This document shows, piece after piece, positions 12,307-24,994 of a stretch of 64,000 nucleotides of DNA; the first letter of the stretch is position 1, and the number at the start of each line of letters is the position of its first letter. The position numbers were made by a program, and so were the translations under genes. The notes beneath the pieces were generated by a model. It saw only the letters and a program-made list of their open reading frames with translations. It was not told the origin of the DNA and ran no database searches. The DNA is from Crotophaga sulcirostris (lineage: Eukaryota; Chordata; Aves; Cuculiformes; Crotophagidae), in NCBI GenBank assembly GCA_013397455.1, contig VYZB01000146.1, forward strand, positions 672,411-736,410. Direction: 5' to 3'.

Positions 12307-15300
12307 ACCCATAGCATTTTTCAGATCTTATCTGCAGAACTAGAACATACACAGGAAGACCTCAGACATACAGTATAGAGCCGTGAATTGGTAAAATACC
12401 ATGTTTCAACAGTAAAAAAAAAAAGGATAAATAAATAAATACCAAACTGGTAAGATGACACACCAGCAAAATGCTAAACAAAGCACTAATTATATTTAAA
12501 TACATACATATTCCTTTTTTTTCCCCAGACAAAAAAAAAAATACCCTAGGGATGATAAGGCTCCAATTCTTCAATGCTGAGCTGATACTAAAACCAGAAG
12601 GAAATTAAGAATTACCTTGTACAAATGAACTAGCAAATGATGCTCATTAACAACCAGCCCTAATAAGGCAGTGGTAGAGGTGACCTGATGTACTGTGAGT
12701 GAAGGTTACCATATCCACTGTTTCAGGGACATTTAGGAGGAGCATAAGAACAGTAGAGAGAATTGTGTCAACAGCATTAAACATATGTGACAAAAATCAT
12801 ACATTACGAAAACACTCAGCTAACATTTATTTAACAGAGAAAGGTACTCCACTAATGCCATCCAGAACTGCTTTGTGTATAAAAGTATTGATTTGATATT
12901 ACTGATTAGGTAACTCCTTCCCTTCCAGTTGTCAATAAAGATCATAATGCAAAGGCTTAGAGTATAAACGGTGCAAGAAAACTGATGGCAGACTAATTTT
13001 CTCTCTTTCTTACTGACAGATTACGTCAACAAATACTTCTTAATAATTTTAATTAGTTCCTTTCCTTTTTTTAGGTCAATTGAAATTTAATTAATATTAT
13101 CTCTGTAAAGGAACAAGGCTTGCTTAATGCTGTTCAGCATCATTTATTCAGAGCAAACTGCATTCAGATGACTGTCCAGTGGCCCATGACATTGTGTACT
13201 ATTTATAATCCAAATGCCAAAAAGAAAAAGAGAGAGAGAAAATAAATTTGATTTTAATAGGTATATGGAGTTAATGAGTACAAATTCTTCTTATGTTATT
13301 AAACTACCTTGTCTGGTATCTAGTTAATTATCAACTATAGCCTCAACAGAGTGTTCTTTTACAAAATTTCTGTGAAAAGCCTACTTTCTCTGAAAGTCAG
13401 GAAAGACTTATTCCAGGTAGGTTAAAATAGGAAGAAGATGAAGCCCTGAGCTAAGAGGTCACCTTACCCAAAGCAGTGAAATATCTGTTGATGTTACCTT
13501 AAAAGTGATAAATATCACCTAACAGCTATTAGACATCTTATAAATAATTTGACCCACCTTCCATAATATTAATGACTTTTACTCGTTTTAGTGGGAACTG
13601 TATCACTAATACCTGTCCATGTACTACCAAAAATAATCTGTGACATTTGTTCAATTAAAAATTCTGAATTTACTCTAATAAATAAACCAACATTTACTCT
13701 CTTTTCAGAGAAGCAGAATGCATTTGTTCACACCCATGCCGCCAGCATAAGCAGGTATACAAATATGTAAACCTGAGCACACTTTATTGCTGACAGTTTT
13801 ATGTAAAGGCTACTTCTGAGGTGATGCTCATCCAGGTCAAAGATCAGAAGTAATGCCTGAACCCACCAAGTGGGCTGCCACACTAAGGGATGTTCTACCA
13901 TGTACAAACCATGAGATTCAAAGATGACTGAATCAGTCTCTTCATCCTGACAATCAAAACTCCAGGACGATAATTTATATCTAAATAATGTCTGTGCTTG
14001 CACCAGTATATGATGCAGAGAAAAATGAAATTTTGTCCTAGTTTTTTAATTAACCTGATAACAGGTGTCTGGATCCACATTCTTGAAATTATTCCAAATA
14101 CTTCAAATAAAGCCAAAAAATAATCAAACAGAAATACTAAACCCAGTAACATCATTGTTTCTATGAAAAAAAACTCACATTCCCATACTAAACAGGTATT
14201 AATGAAAGTGAACTACAATGTGCATTTTTTTTTAACTTCAGTATTTTCATATTTTTTAAAAGAGTGCAGCTGATACAGCTGTCAGGAATATATATTCATA
14301 TGCTACCAAGAGATTAGAAGAAATAGCTTTCAAAGGGCTACACAGCATATTTACTTATTCAGGCTGAGGTTAGAGTAATATAATTTTTTATTGGAACTCT
14401 TGAAGTGCAGAGCCCAGATGATACAACTCTGTTCATTTCTTTTAGAGACAGGTATGGAACACCATTGGACAAACCGCATGTTTATTTCATAAGTACAGTT
14501 TTGTCTACAGCTATATTTGAAAGGAAAAAAAAGCCTTTTTCCACAAGTACTAATTTTCTTGATTTTACTTGGGAAACACCAAGAACGATGGTTTATGATT
14601 ATGAAAGAAGATTAAAATTGAACCCATGTACAATTTTGAGCTGATTACTGATTAGTTTAATTCATTCAGTTGAAAAGGAAAGGACAGATATTGTATAGGC
14701 AACTGGGGAGCTAGCAAATAATCAGAAACATCTCAGAACTGATTTGACTAACATGTATGTTTCAAATTCTTTTAAGTTCAGAAAACCTGTCTTTACAGGA
14801 GGTCTTCTGAATCACAAACTACTAGTAGCAGGGCAATGAAGGCAATAATGCAAGAGCAGTATAAAGTTCATCATCAAGACAGATAGATGTAGTTTAGCAT
14901 GTGAACTGAGGTAACAACAAGGAAGAACTTAATCATTCCATTGACTCCTCATTGATTCCAGCAGCAAAGCCCAAAGAGTGACGAATGAGACAGAATGACA
15001 AACTGCATTTTACATCACCTTTCCACTGTTAGAAGACAGTGTAATTAGTCACATAGTTTGGCCATGGTACCCTTTTGTAACAATTAGTATTGCTGCTCAT
15101 GTGTTAACGACAGGCAAACCGGTTTCCCCTCTTGTTAGATTAAAAGCTGATGGCAAAACTCCAGTCAATATCAGAATAGGGTAAAATTTTATCTGCTAAT
15201 TATTGTTACCAATAATTTATAGTTGCCATCTCCATTGGACTCTACTCCACATACTACGCACAGTAAGAAACAAGGATAGTTCTGATATTCTGACACAGGC

Positions 15301-17100
15301 CCAGTAGCACCCTCTTGCATTTCTGGCGAGCTCCTTGTGGAAGGCACTCTGCTGACTGGATAATCCAGGCAGCGACCAGAGGGAGGCAAAGCAGGGGACA
15401 ACATTTGGAAACATGAGAGCCTTGCTAAAGATAGGCTTGATACTTATGAGGTACTTAGGTCCATTAGATTTATTAAAAACGGAAATGAAGAAAGGCTTTG
15501 CACCATTTCTGCGTTCTAAACTGACTTAAACTGTTTCACAGGCAAACTCATTTTTTCTCTGTGAACCTTTGAATGAGGTTGCTCATATTACAGATGAGTA
15601 GAAGCCATATTCACTATCACAGTGAGGGAAAAATGTACAAACAAAAAATATCCACTCACCATTCTGAGTGATGTGGCACTGAGGTGTTAAGCTTGCTAAA
15701 AGACGGAGGGCATAGCAGAGAACACACCCACTAACTCCCTCCCTCAGAAAGTTTTAGTAAAAGGCAATTAAACTGAGCAAAACAACACAGCAAGCCTATC
15801 CATTTGCATTTACAAACATCACAGTTTGTGTTTCAGATTCCTCTTGCCACACTAAGGCAGTTTGCAGTTTGTACAATTCTCAGTCAGTGCAGACCAATTA
15901 TGCTGGGTTCACCCTTGGCAGCTCATCTAACAAGCTTCAAACTGATGCTAAATCAGGATACAGTACAGGAGACAACTACTGCTGGAAAAGTTTTTTTAAA
16001 AAAAAAAATTATTCTTTTCACCAGAACTAAATTTTTGCACTGGACCAGGTGGGCAAGGAATAGATAGGAAGCTGGAAGAAAGGGATTATTTCCATGACTT
16101 CTTATCCCTTTTGTACTAACCAGTGCAACTGAAATGCTTAAGGGATATTAAAACATGATGTTGGAAGTTAGACAGAAATAAATTACAAGCTTCTGATCTG
16201 ACCTAGAATAAGAGTGTAGAAAGGAAATAATTGTTCCCTAAAGGAATCTCCATAGGTCTCCCAAGCTCAATTGCACTCAAGTTTATCCTAAGGCTAAAAC
16301 ACTTCTTGTGGCTGTTCTGAAAGTGATGAAGTTTTAATACCTGTCTTACTCAGAACAAAGCCTTTCCACAGATGTAAATGGAGCATTAGTAGTAGAAGAT
16401 ATTATTTAATGTAAATTAAGAGTGGAAGTAACCAAATATTTAGATATATTTTTTCTATATTTTAGTGCAACTGTTATGCTCTTGTTCATGTTCAGCAGAA
16501 ACTTTCTATACAAATATCATGACGTGAAAAGAAAAAAATAAGCCAAATGGTCAAATATCAAGCACCACGACAATCATGACAATAGGTGGAAAAGCAAGGT
16601 CCATAATCTTACAACTGAGAATTTCTGCAATTAAGAAACATTTAGAAAAACATTTTTGCAAACTATTTCATAAATTTTAACATAAATGCCTATTCACTGA
16701 AAAGCAAATACACTGCTCCTCTGTTCCTCAGAGCGCACAGCTTCTCAGCTTGGCTCTTTCTCCCGGTCCCATCCCTGACTCATAGTTGCAACTTCCTTGC
16801 GATTTCTGCAACATATACTCATCATCCTCTCACCCTCCTCCAGCCTACACTGTGCCTTCCTATTTTGAGATCTGCTGGTTTATACACCCAGAAAAGGGCA
16901 TCATGATCACCAGTTGCTCTCTTATAGAGCAGGCCACAGATCTGTATTGCACATTTATAGAAGTCACCATTAATAAGGTTTTTACTAGTCTTCAGTCTGC
17001 AATGGTTAACTATCTTCATAGTGAAGAACTTATTACAAATATGAGTCTGTTTTTATTTCTTAGCCACTGCCTTTCTCTATACAATCAGTAGACACTTAAG
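12307..17100. other. Unique intronic DNA, no gene seen
   Basis: AT-rich intron with A tracts at 12414-12424 and near 12530, an ATAA-type simple repeat at 12427-12441, and an AG-rich run near 13226-13240. Small open frames here, including a 91-codon minus-strand frame at 13728-14003, match nothing I recognise and have no splice or start context. Confidence 0.55.
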
Positions 17101-17310
17101 AGTCCTCAACTACCCAATTTCACAGCAATGCAATTATATTTAATCAACTCTACTTGATATTTCTTTTTGATGAGATTACAAGTCATTTTGACAAGAGCTA
17201 TCTTCCATAAGTTCACGTTGATTGGCAGTAATTATATTGCTTTCTGTTAATTCTTTATTAATTAATCTTTATTAATTTCAATATGCTACTTTGTTTTACA
17301 GGGTGCATAA
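17100..17310 (-). mobile_element. Old CR1/L3-like LINE relic
   Basis: The plus strand reads through cttccataagttcacgttga, then ttggcagtaattatattg and ttaattctttattaat. This follows, with divergence, the reverse complement of the reverse-transcriptase region of old sauropsid CR1 families, where the consensus runs 'tattttccataaacccatgttgattggcattaattatatta'. I recalled that consensus from memory. Boundaries are approximate and no frame is intact. The orientation is sense relative to KIF26B. Confidence 0.6.
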
Positions 17311-20300
17311 CTGGATCTCCTTGAAGCAACAGTGTGGTTTCAAAATGGCAGAGAAGTTTGGAAAAAAAAAGCAAAGAACTGCGCTATAGAAGCTGCAGGT
17401 CAAAATCAAACATCATCTGCCTTTAAGCTCACTGTTCAGTCCTGAAAAAGCAACTCAAATCCACATGACAGAGCAGAGCAGAAATGGCTGCTGGGTGGAC
17501 AAACCTGGGGGGGAGATGCAAAACAGGTGTGAGAAGCCTCACAGCACACAAGGAACGGGCAAGTATCCCTCACCAAGACAAGAGGGGGTAATTTCCTGCC
17601 AGCCTGCAGAATACCTGAAGTGCACTGATGTCCCCAAGGACTTGGGGGCACAACCTGCATTGCTGTTCCCTGGCCATGTCCCTGCAGAAAAATTGCCACC
17701 AGAATACACATGTACAATTTGACCCGAAGGAAAACCATTGCCATATTCATGGTCATCTCCACCTTTTTAGCAGGCTTCACTATTGCTGAGTAGAATCCTA
17801 CTGAATTTGGGGAAGAGAGGAAAAAGAGAAGAGAAAAGAAAAAAAAAACCAAAACAAACAAACACACAAAAAAACCCAGAAAGAAGGAAAATACTAATTC
17901 CTGGTGCTAAATGATAGCAAAATTGATCCCACAGAGCACTCTCAGCAGCTCTTGTGGCTCCCTAGACATATCACCGGAATCATTTAAAATACTGCTTTTC
18001 TAACAACAATCAGGGTAACACTGTCTTGACTGATGAATTGAAAAACTCAGCACTTGACATGCATACAATTTATAATGACTAACTCAAGAAACTTCATGAA
18101 TGTTTATTTAAAGGTATTAGCTCACTTTCTCTCTCACCAGCCATCATTTAGAGACTTGTTTGCTAATCATAATTTGCACATATTTAGAAACCATAAATTT
18201 TAACAAACCCATGAGAATTTACATATGACTCAAAGCACTAGTTCTCAAGCTTTTGTTGTTTACAGTGGTTTACAAATTCTTTTGAACAAAGAGAGTCAAG
18301 ACAGCCTTTCTGTACAGATTTACAAGTTATCAGGTATTGTGGGATTCAAATCCCAGTTACTTCATGATCTAGACAAATCCAAATTTTAAACTGGAAGTCG
18401 GCTAACACCCTTTCTGGTGCAGCTTGCATCACCAATTTAACCACGAAGTGGGTTTTTTTAATTATATTTCTGTACTTAAACAAGTAGCATTTACCTTTTG
18501 AGACATACTAACATACACCCAAATTATTAATGTTCCTTTTCTGAAATAATATATGCATTGGCGCGTGGTACTTCTCCATCTTTATGCCTTAGAAGGTGAA
18601 TCAGTATAAATTAGGATGCAGTTAGAGATACTGCCCCTTCTTCTCTCTTACAAGATTCTCATTTTATGCCCCACCACAACCCCTTGCCCCTTTCAGTTCT
18701 GCTGAAACAACCATTTTAAGCACAATGCTGTAAACCAAATTGATGGATAATTTAGGTTAAAAAAAAAATCTTAACATTGTTGGAAGGCTATTCTTAATGC
18801 TGAATAAGGCTATTCAATGGTGCAGCATGCTGGACAGGCCCACAGTTTCATTAGCACAATCAAAGGGAAGGCGTACAGCCAAACCAAGGCAAGGCAAGGC
18901 ATCTGAGGAAGCCAAGGGATAGGAAATTAACTTGATTACACAGCAAAAATTGACTCTCAGTGTCTTGCAGTTAATGAACTAAGAGCCATATAGAAGCAAA
19001 TACCGATGGAGAAGGAGCCAAGGAACAGTAACAACAGATCAGGAGGTAATAGTAAAAAGAGTTGAGAGAGATGACTGGGGAAAAACAAAAGGTTGAAGAA
19101 TCCCTACAGGCCATAGGAAACCTTCACAGGCGAGAAACCCTTTCAGAGCAGGAAGTTCTATGTAATGGGAGTATCACATGAATCAGAAAAGATCAAACTG
19201 TTAGACATCTGTATTGGGCTGTTGGTCATATCACTGCAAACACTGTGAACTTCAAGTCAATGTACTGAAAGTAGTGAAGAAGCACCAAGGAAAAAAAATC
19301 ATTCTTGGCTGATCAAAGCACAGAGAAAGGAATTGGAAACTGAAGAGCTCTTCTGCCCTTGAATCCACAAAATCTAGCTTATATAGGGCAACAGAAAATA
19401 CCACATTCTTTTTTTGCTCCTAAAGATTTTTAAAGCTCTCGTTTACATGACCATGCTTTGTTACTCTATCAGACGTTTTTGTAAAATACGAGGAATACCA
19501 TGGCCAGAAGACTATAAGCTCTCAGGAGCTGTATATTCCCTGAAGGAAAGAAAGTGAGAATCAGAGCATCCCCTGCACATTTCCAGAGAATATATGCATT
19601 ACAAGATATCAGACTAGTCCTTGCACAGTTGACCAGAGCTCCTCTGCTGGTTCACCTGACCACCAAGCCAGGTAGTTCTCCCTAATCCAGCAACTCATCT
19701 CTTCAGCTATCTCAACCCTTTGTGCTGACATCCAGACCAGGGGCCTGGTGGGAGCACTCTGTATTCCTTCACTTCTTCCTGAGAAACCAAGGCAAAGGGA
19801 GGAGATGGTGTCAGCCAGGTCTCTTGGGCACAAATACAACTTAGTAGGTGCTGCAAGCAACTAAAGAAAGAGAAGATTTTTTTTTCCCTTTACAGAGAAA
19901 TTCTAAATAATAACATCATCCCCACCACTGTAGAGAATAAAATTTCAGTTCCAGGTGGGGCACTGTGTAAAGACTTGTAAGCTCACAAAGATGTAAAAGC
20001 AAATGCCAGACGACAGCAGCCTCCCCAAAGTGGGGAAGAAGAGAATCAAGGATGAATAAGGACACTCTGTGGGCACTTTACCACTTTGTATTTATTTTCC
20101 TGTATTTGCCAGGCCAGGCAGTGTTGGGTAAAACTAAGGAGATCCAGCTAGTCAAGGCATACTCACTAAGCAAATTAAATAATCTCTTATTCTGATACTC
20201 ATACTAAGGAGGAAAGTCTGACATCAGTTTATAGACAAGTAAGTATTTGCATGCCCCAGTATCATCTTTCTGTCTCCAACTAGGCGAGCGTGGAGGGAAT

Positions 20301-21289
20301 GTGCTGTTTGCAAACAGACACATAAAGAGGAAGTGCTTAACTTAAAAACCATAATTAGCACTTGCTGCTGTTTTTCTGTGGCATGTGTGCAAAATGAATT
20401 GTGCATAGGCTGAATTTTCTGGCTTTTTTCTATTCCCTCTTTCACTAGTAGCTGAAACAATAACAAAATCAGAGCAGTACTAGTTAGGTGCCCACACAGT
20501 AAGGCTCATGGAGATGAATGTCTCTCCTGTATTCATCTCTGTTGACCCTCCATAGTGGGGAGTCAAAGAACTTTGAAACTATACTAGCTCCAGTGTAAAA
20601 ACAAAGAGTGCCAAACAAACTGAGCAGTCAAAGAAAAATTACGGTTCAGACAGGTGTAATTATTGGCCTGTTTCTCATATGCTACAGACACAGGATTGGG
20701 ACGTGCTCTGAGAATCTGATAGATACTTACAGTCTGGTAATTTTTGCAGGCAATGCAGCAATTCCTGCCCTCCCCTGTATTAACCAGATCCTCAGCCAAA
20801 TTCCTCTACAAATCGTTAAGGGACAAATCCTGAGTGTGTGAAAGAGAGGCTCAGGCTACCAATGCTGTTTGAGTCCCAGTGAAAAACTTTGCAAAGCAAA
20901 TACTAATGAACCGCCATGGGTTCTCCACAGCATTATCCATCCTCACTATGAGAAGAAATTACTGTAGCTGTAGAAATTACCACACCTAAAATCTGGAATC
21001 ACACATCATCTTACCGAATTTGTAATCAATTCAGTCTCTCCTGAGTACGTATTGTTCAGGTGAAAGCAATGGAAAATATATTCCACTTTAGAGATTGAAA
21101 TCTGAATCTTAAAGTTCAGATTTTGACTGTGAACTCTAGGACCAGTCCAAGCAAAAGCCAAACTGTACAATAGTTAGATTACCTATGTAAGTGCTTTAAA
21201 TTTATAGAACAGCATATCTCTGAAGGCATATATCCATGATCTTCTCTCCAATAAGACAGTGATCTCTTTGTCCACTGAGATGAACACCC
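17311..21289. other. Unique intronic DNA, no gene seen
   Basis: Intronic sequence with a GC-richer stretch at about 17460-17720, a 40-base purine-only run at 17809-17848, and a short AAGGC repeat near 18886-18900. The 143-codon minus-strand frame at 17436-17867 is low-complexity at its N-terminus, where it translates the purine tract, and shows no domain. Confidence 0.55.
17809..17848 (+). repeat. 40-bp uninterrupted purine tract
   Basis: Every base from 17809 to 17848 is A or G, followed by an A/C-rich run to about 17877. Such tracts can adopt triplex (H-DNA) structure and are common in introns. Confidence 0.8.
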
Positions 21290-21710
21290 AGGATGGTATG
21301 GGTTTGGAGCATGTAATATATTAGGAGGTGCTGAGACAGCTGGATTTACTTAGCCTGGCGTAGGTGAAGGGGAGTTCTTAGTGCTGTCCACAGCTGATCT
21401 AAGGATTTAGAGAAGACAGGGATAGACTCATTCTTGAAGATGCACAGGTGGCAGAAGGAGAGGCAAGACACAAATTGCAATACGGGAAATTCAAATTATA
21501 CATAAACATCTTTTTTTCACCATGAGTATGGCCCACCATACCAGAACAGGAACTCAGAAATTGCATAAACTCCATAGAGAGATAATTAATGCTACATAAG
21601 ATATGACCCTGAGCAACCTAATGTAACTAGACCTGTTCTGAGCGAGGAATGAGACTAGATGACCTCCAGGTGTTCCTTCAAATCTGAATTATTCTGTGAT
21701 TTTATAAATG
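21290..21710 (+). mobile_element. Old, diverged CR1 LINE 3' end
   Basis: The 3' part ends with gagactagatgacctccagg followed by a diverged ccttcaaatctgaattattctgtgattttat. This is the layout of older CR1 subfamilies ('gatgacctccagaggtcccttccaacctaaattattctgtgattctat'). Upstream, a diverged CR1 body can be followed back to about 21290, with uncertain start. It is more decayed than the copies at 11833, 42870 and 52470. It is antisense to KIF26B. Confidence 0.75.
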
Positions 21711-24700
21711 TTAGCTTTTAAGAGGCATTCAAAACACTACTGTGGTATTTTTGAGTAAAAAGCTTTAAACAATTGTGTGTTTGACAAACACAAAGCCAGC
21801 AAGGGATAAAACCAGATTCTGCTGTAAATTAAAGAGGAATTTTGTTTCCGTGAACATCTGGGACATGTGTGTACAACTGCCATACTGCTAAACAAAGAGC
21901 TGGCATGAAGAAAAAGAAAAGGATCTGGTTTAGTTTAGGATATTGTCACTTGGGGCTAACATATTATATAATGTGTTTCAGGTTTAAGTGCAATTGTTTG
22001 TTAGGAATTAAAAATAAACATAATTTTCAAAATACAAGAACAATGCTTTATGACTGAACCAGAGATAAATCTAGACACAGCTATAAAATCTGTCTCCTGG
22101 AAGTACTGAAAAATTTGTAATCGCTTCGCAGGTACAATTTCAAAAGTTACCTAGATGTACAGGAATCTCAACTCTAATGGTATCCACTGCTACTTAAGCT
22201 CATAAGCACTTCAATAATTTATGAAAATGGCATCTACACTCTTGAATCATTCCCGTTTCAGTGCTCTTGGAAACCTGGTCTCTTTGGTAATTTTGAAAAT
22301 TTTATTCTAGGAATATATGGTTCTTGTATTCACAAAGAACTTGTTATTTTTGATGTAAATTAAACCTGAAGCTTTTAGTTTTAACATACTCTTCAGATTC
22401 AAGTGTAAACTTCAGCCTACATCCATGTCACTCTTAGGCAAAGCAATTTCAGAGTAACCGCTAATGAAAAAGTCAACACCTCAGCTTAGGTACCTAATTT
22501 CTATACATAGAGGACACAATGACTGAGGCACTTGGCTCAACCCCACCTTGGCATGCTGCAAACATATAAACTGACCCATAGCAAGTGCTGAAGACAGACA
22601 TTTCTAAAATCATGCCTCTTTCCTAGATCACAGCACCTTTGTAGGACAGAACTAGACACCTGTGTGAAAAAGGGAGTCACAGCCCCAGATTTCTTTCTGT
22701 ATAGTCACCAAATCATGTATAATTGCTGCCACCTCTCTTTTCTTTTAGATGTGGCTACTGAAGGAAGAGAAGGGAGGCTACAGCACCTGCCCAGCCTTGC
22801 TCTCCAGGTCTAGGAAAGGGCTTGCCAGCTTTCGCTTGCTGCCAGTGACCCTGCTGATCCCACACTCTTCCCTACACAGCGGAGCATCCTCAATCCTGAG
22901 CGGACATTATTCAAGCAAGGACCTATTTCACCCTTGCATATTATTTAAAGACATTCCTATGGGTTGCATGAGCTGTCATTTTTGACTCTTTTCAGGTTCA
23001 GGGATGCCTACAACCAAGTTCTCCAGTTGACTGGAGAAATACACTAACCTCTAGGTTACTATATAAAATTCAGGCATGTTCACATAGTACAATGGTGATT
23101 CTCAGGGGATATCTGTTATCACCTATTCTGCATATATACGTGCATAAGCAGGTGTCCTGGGATAAAGGTAAGCTTCATTCAAGAACAGAGATGCACTTAA
23201 ATGCATTGCTTATGTGCCTTTCAATGAGGTTGACTCTATCTTCAGCCATAAGAGAAGCAAAATTCTCACATCCTCTCTATTTGCTCTATCATACTATTTG
23301 TTAAGAAAAAAATGTGCTGAGCACTATATAAGCCAGAAAAATCAGTGCTATGTCTGTGACCATGTTCAAGGCATCCTGAAGATTTTCCTGTGAGACCAGA
23401 TGTCAATAATGTATAGCAAATTCTTATCATGATGTAATATAATGTCACGTAAGATACTATAGAAAGGATAAGGCATTAGAATGACAAATGTCATGAACTA
23501 GAAATAACTAAGGTAAGTTCTCCTTTTCTTTGTTTTTCAATAGTTACTAAATCCAACGCGATCATTCATAAAAGGCACTTTATATTCCTGCTCAAATCTG
23601 ATGACAATTAGTTTACCAATCCCATTGTTTGCACTCTCTGTAAAGGATATAACCTCTGTGAAAACCTGCTGACTCCTCTTGGTTTAGGTGTGCCTTCCTT
23701 ATCTTCTCTGACCGATTAATCCTATTGACTCAGGTGTTGCTAGCTTATCAGTCCACTCTTCACAGGTGAACAAATGAAATTTTATGCAAAGGCTTCTCCT
23801 ATTGATTATGTTAACCAAATTTTACTGATTCAGACTTCGCCTCCTTCCAGCAAACTCCGACATCTTTCCAGCTTGCAGACAATTACACTACATACTGAGT
23901 GCTTGTCTGAAGCGTTTATCTGTGTTGTAGAGCTTCTCTGCAGCAGACAACATGTTGGTGCCTGTGGATTCACTGAATTCCCAGAGATGGGAACCAGATG
24001 CTACCATAACTATACATATAAAAAATAGTCTCTCCCTATAAAAAAAGCCCTTGAAGGACTTTATTCAGATTATACGAGCCATCAAGTGGAACAGATGGGA
24101 TTTTTTTTTGGTTGAGTTTTTGGTTTGTTTTGTGTTTTTTTTTTTTTCATTTGGCATCAGTTTCATCCCAGTAATTTTAAAGCACAGACATTTGCCCCAA
24201 AGCTTTTGCCTGCAGATACAATACAGTTTTTTTATCTCAGCTTCAGCTGCTAACTTCTCCTGTAACTTTATGTGTCAAAATATAAGGATGCTCTTTTCCC
24301 ACTCATGATTTTTACTGATCTACTAGTGTCAACAATGAATGCCCATCATATTTGCTGACTGACAAGCTCAAACAAAGAAGTAAAGGAAGAAACAAAGCAT
24401 TTAACTTTAGGAAGGTTGGTCTGGGTTATTAAAATGATATACAATGTACTTTCTGAAATAGACAGGAAATGGATGGAATCGCAAAAGTACAGGAAAACAA
24501 CGCACCTCTAAGGTAGATGTGTGCCCAGAAAAGCTACGAAAAAAACCAAAGATTCCCACATCTTGTTGCATAAAAAGGCAAAAATGAAATTCCAGATTCT
24601 GGCAGTTTAAAGAAAAATGGAAACAAACTAAAAACCCCAACCCCCTAAATTTATTCTACAAAAGCTCACATAAATTAAAATATTTACTTGTTAATCACTC

Positions 24701-24994
24701 CTAACTAAAATAAGAAAACTAATTTACTCCCTTCCTTGTGGCAGTATTTTCTTGTTCTTTATTACAGCATTGCTGTCTGAAAGAGAAACAGAAATACTAT
24801 TCCTTGTTGCTCTATCTTCACATGAGTATGTCTTCCCAGATTGTTGAGATTATGACTTTCTAACATAAAAAACAACAGAACTTCCCTACATTAAACCTCT
24901 TAAAGCCTCCCAAACTGCATTTAACTACAGCCTTTTTTGTTCAAATATCAATTTTAATTTAAAAAACATACACTAAAAAAGAACTCTCTGCTAG
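21711..24994. other. Unique intronic DNA, no gene seen
   Basis: AT-rich intron. It includes a T-rich low-complexity stretch at 24101-24148. A plus-strand polypyrimidine-AG directly before an ATG at 22749 opens a 78-codon frame, which resembles no known protein and has no support as an exon. Confidence 0.55.
24101..24148. repeat. T-rich low-complexity tract
   Basis: Runs of T interrupted by G, including a run of about 13 T near the right end. It lies about 850 bp from the old CR1 relic and is probably independent of it. Confidence 0.7.

Noticed and set aside
13728..14155. Two overlapping minus-strand open frames of 91 and 86 codons
   Set aside because: They use different frames of the same DNA. 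Neither shows a recognisable motif or splice boundaries.
17436..17867. 143-codon minus-strand open frame
   Set aside because: The first part translates a purine/pyrimidine tract into Phe/Leu/Ser low complexity. The rest shows no domain, and there is no splice or promoter context. It is treated as chance.
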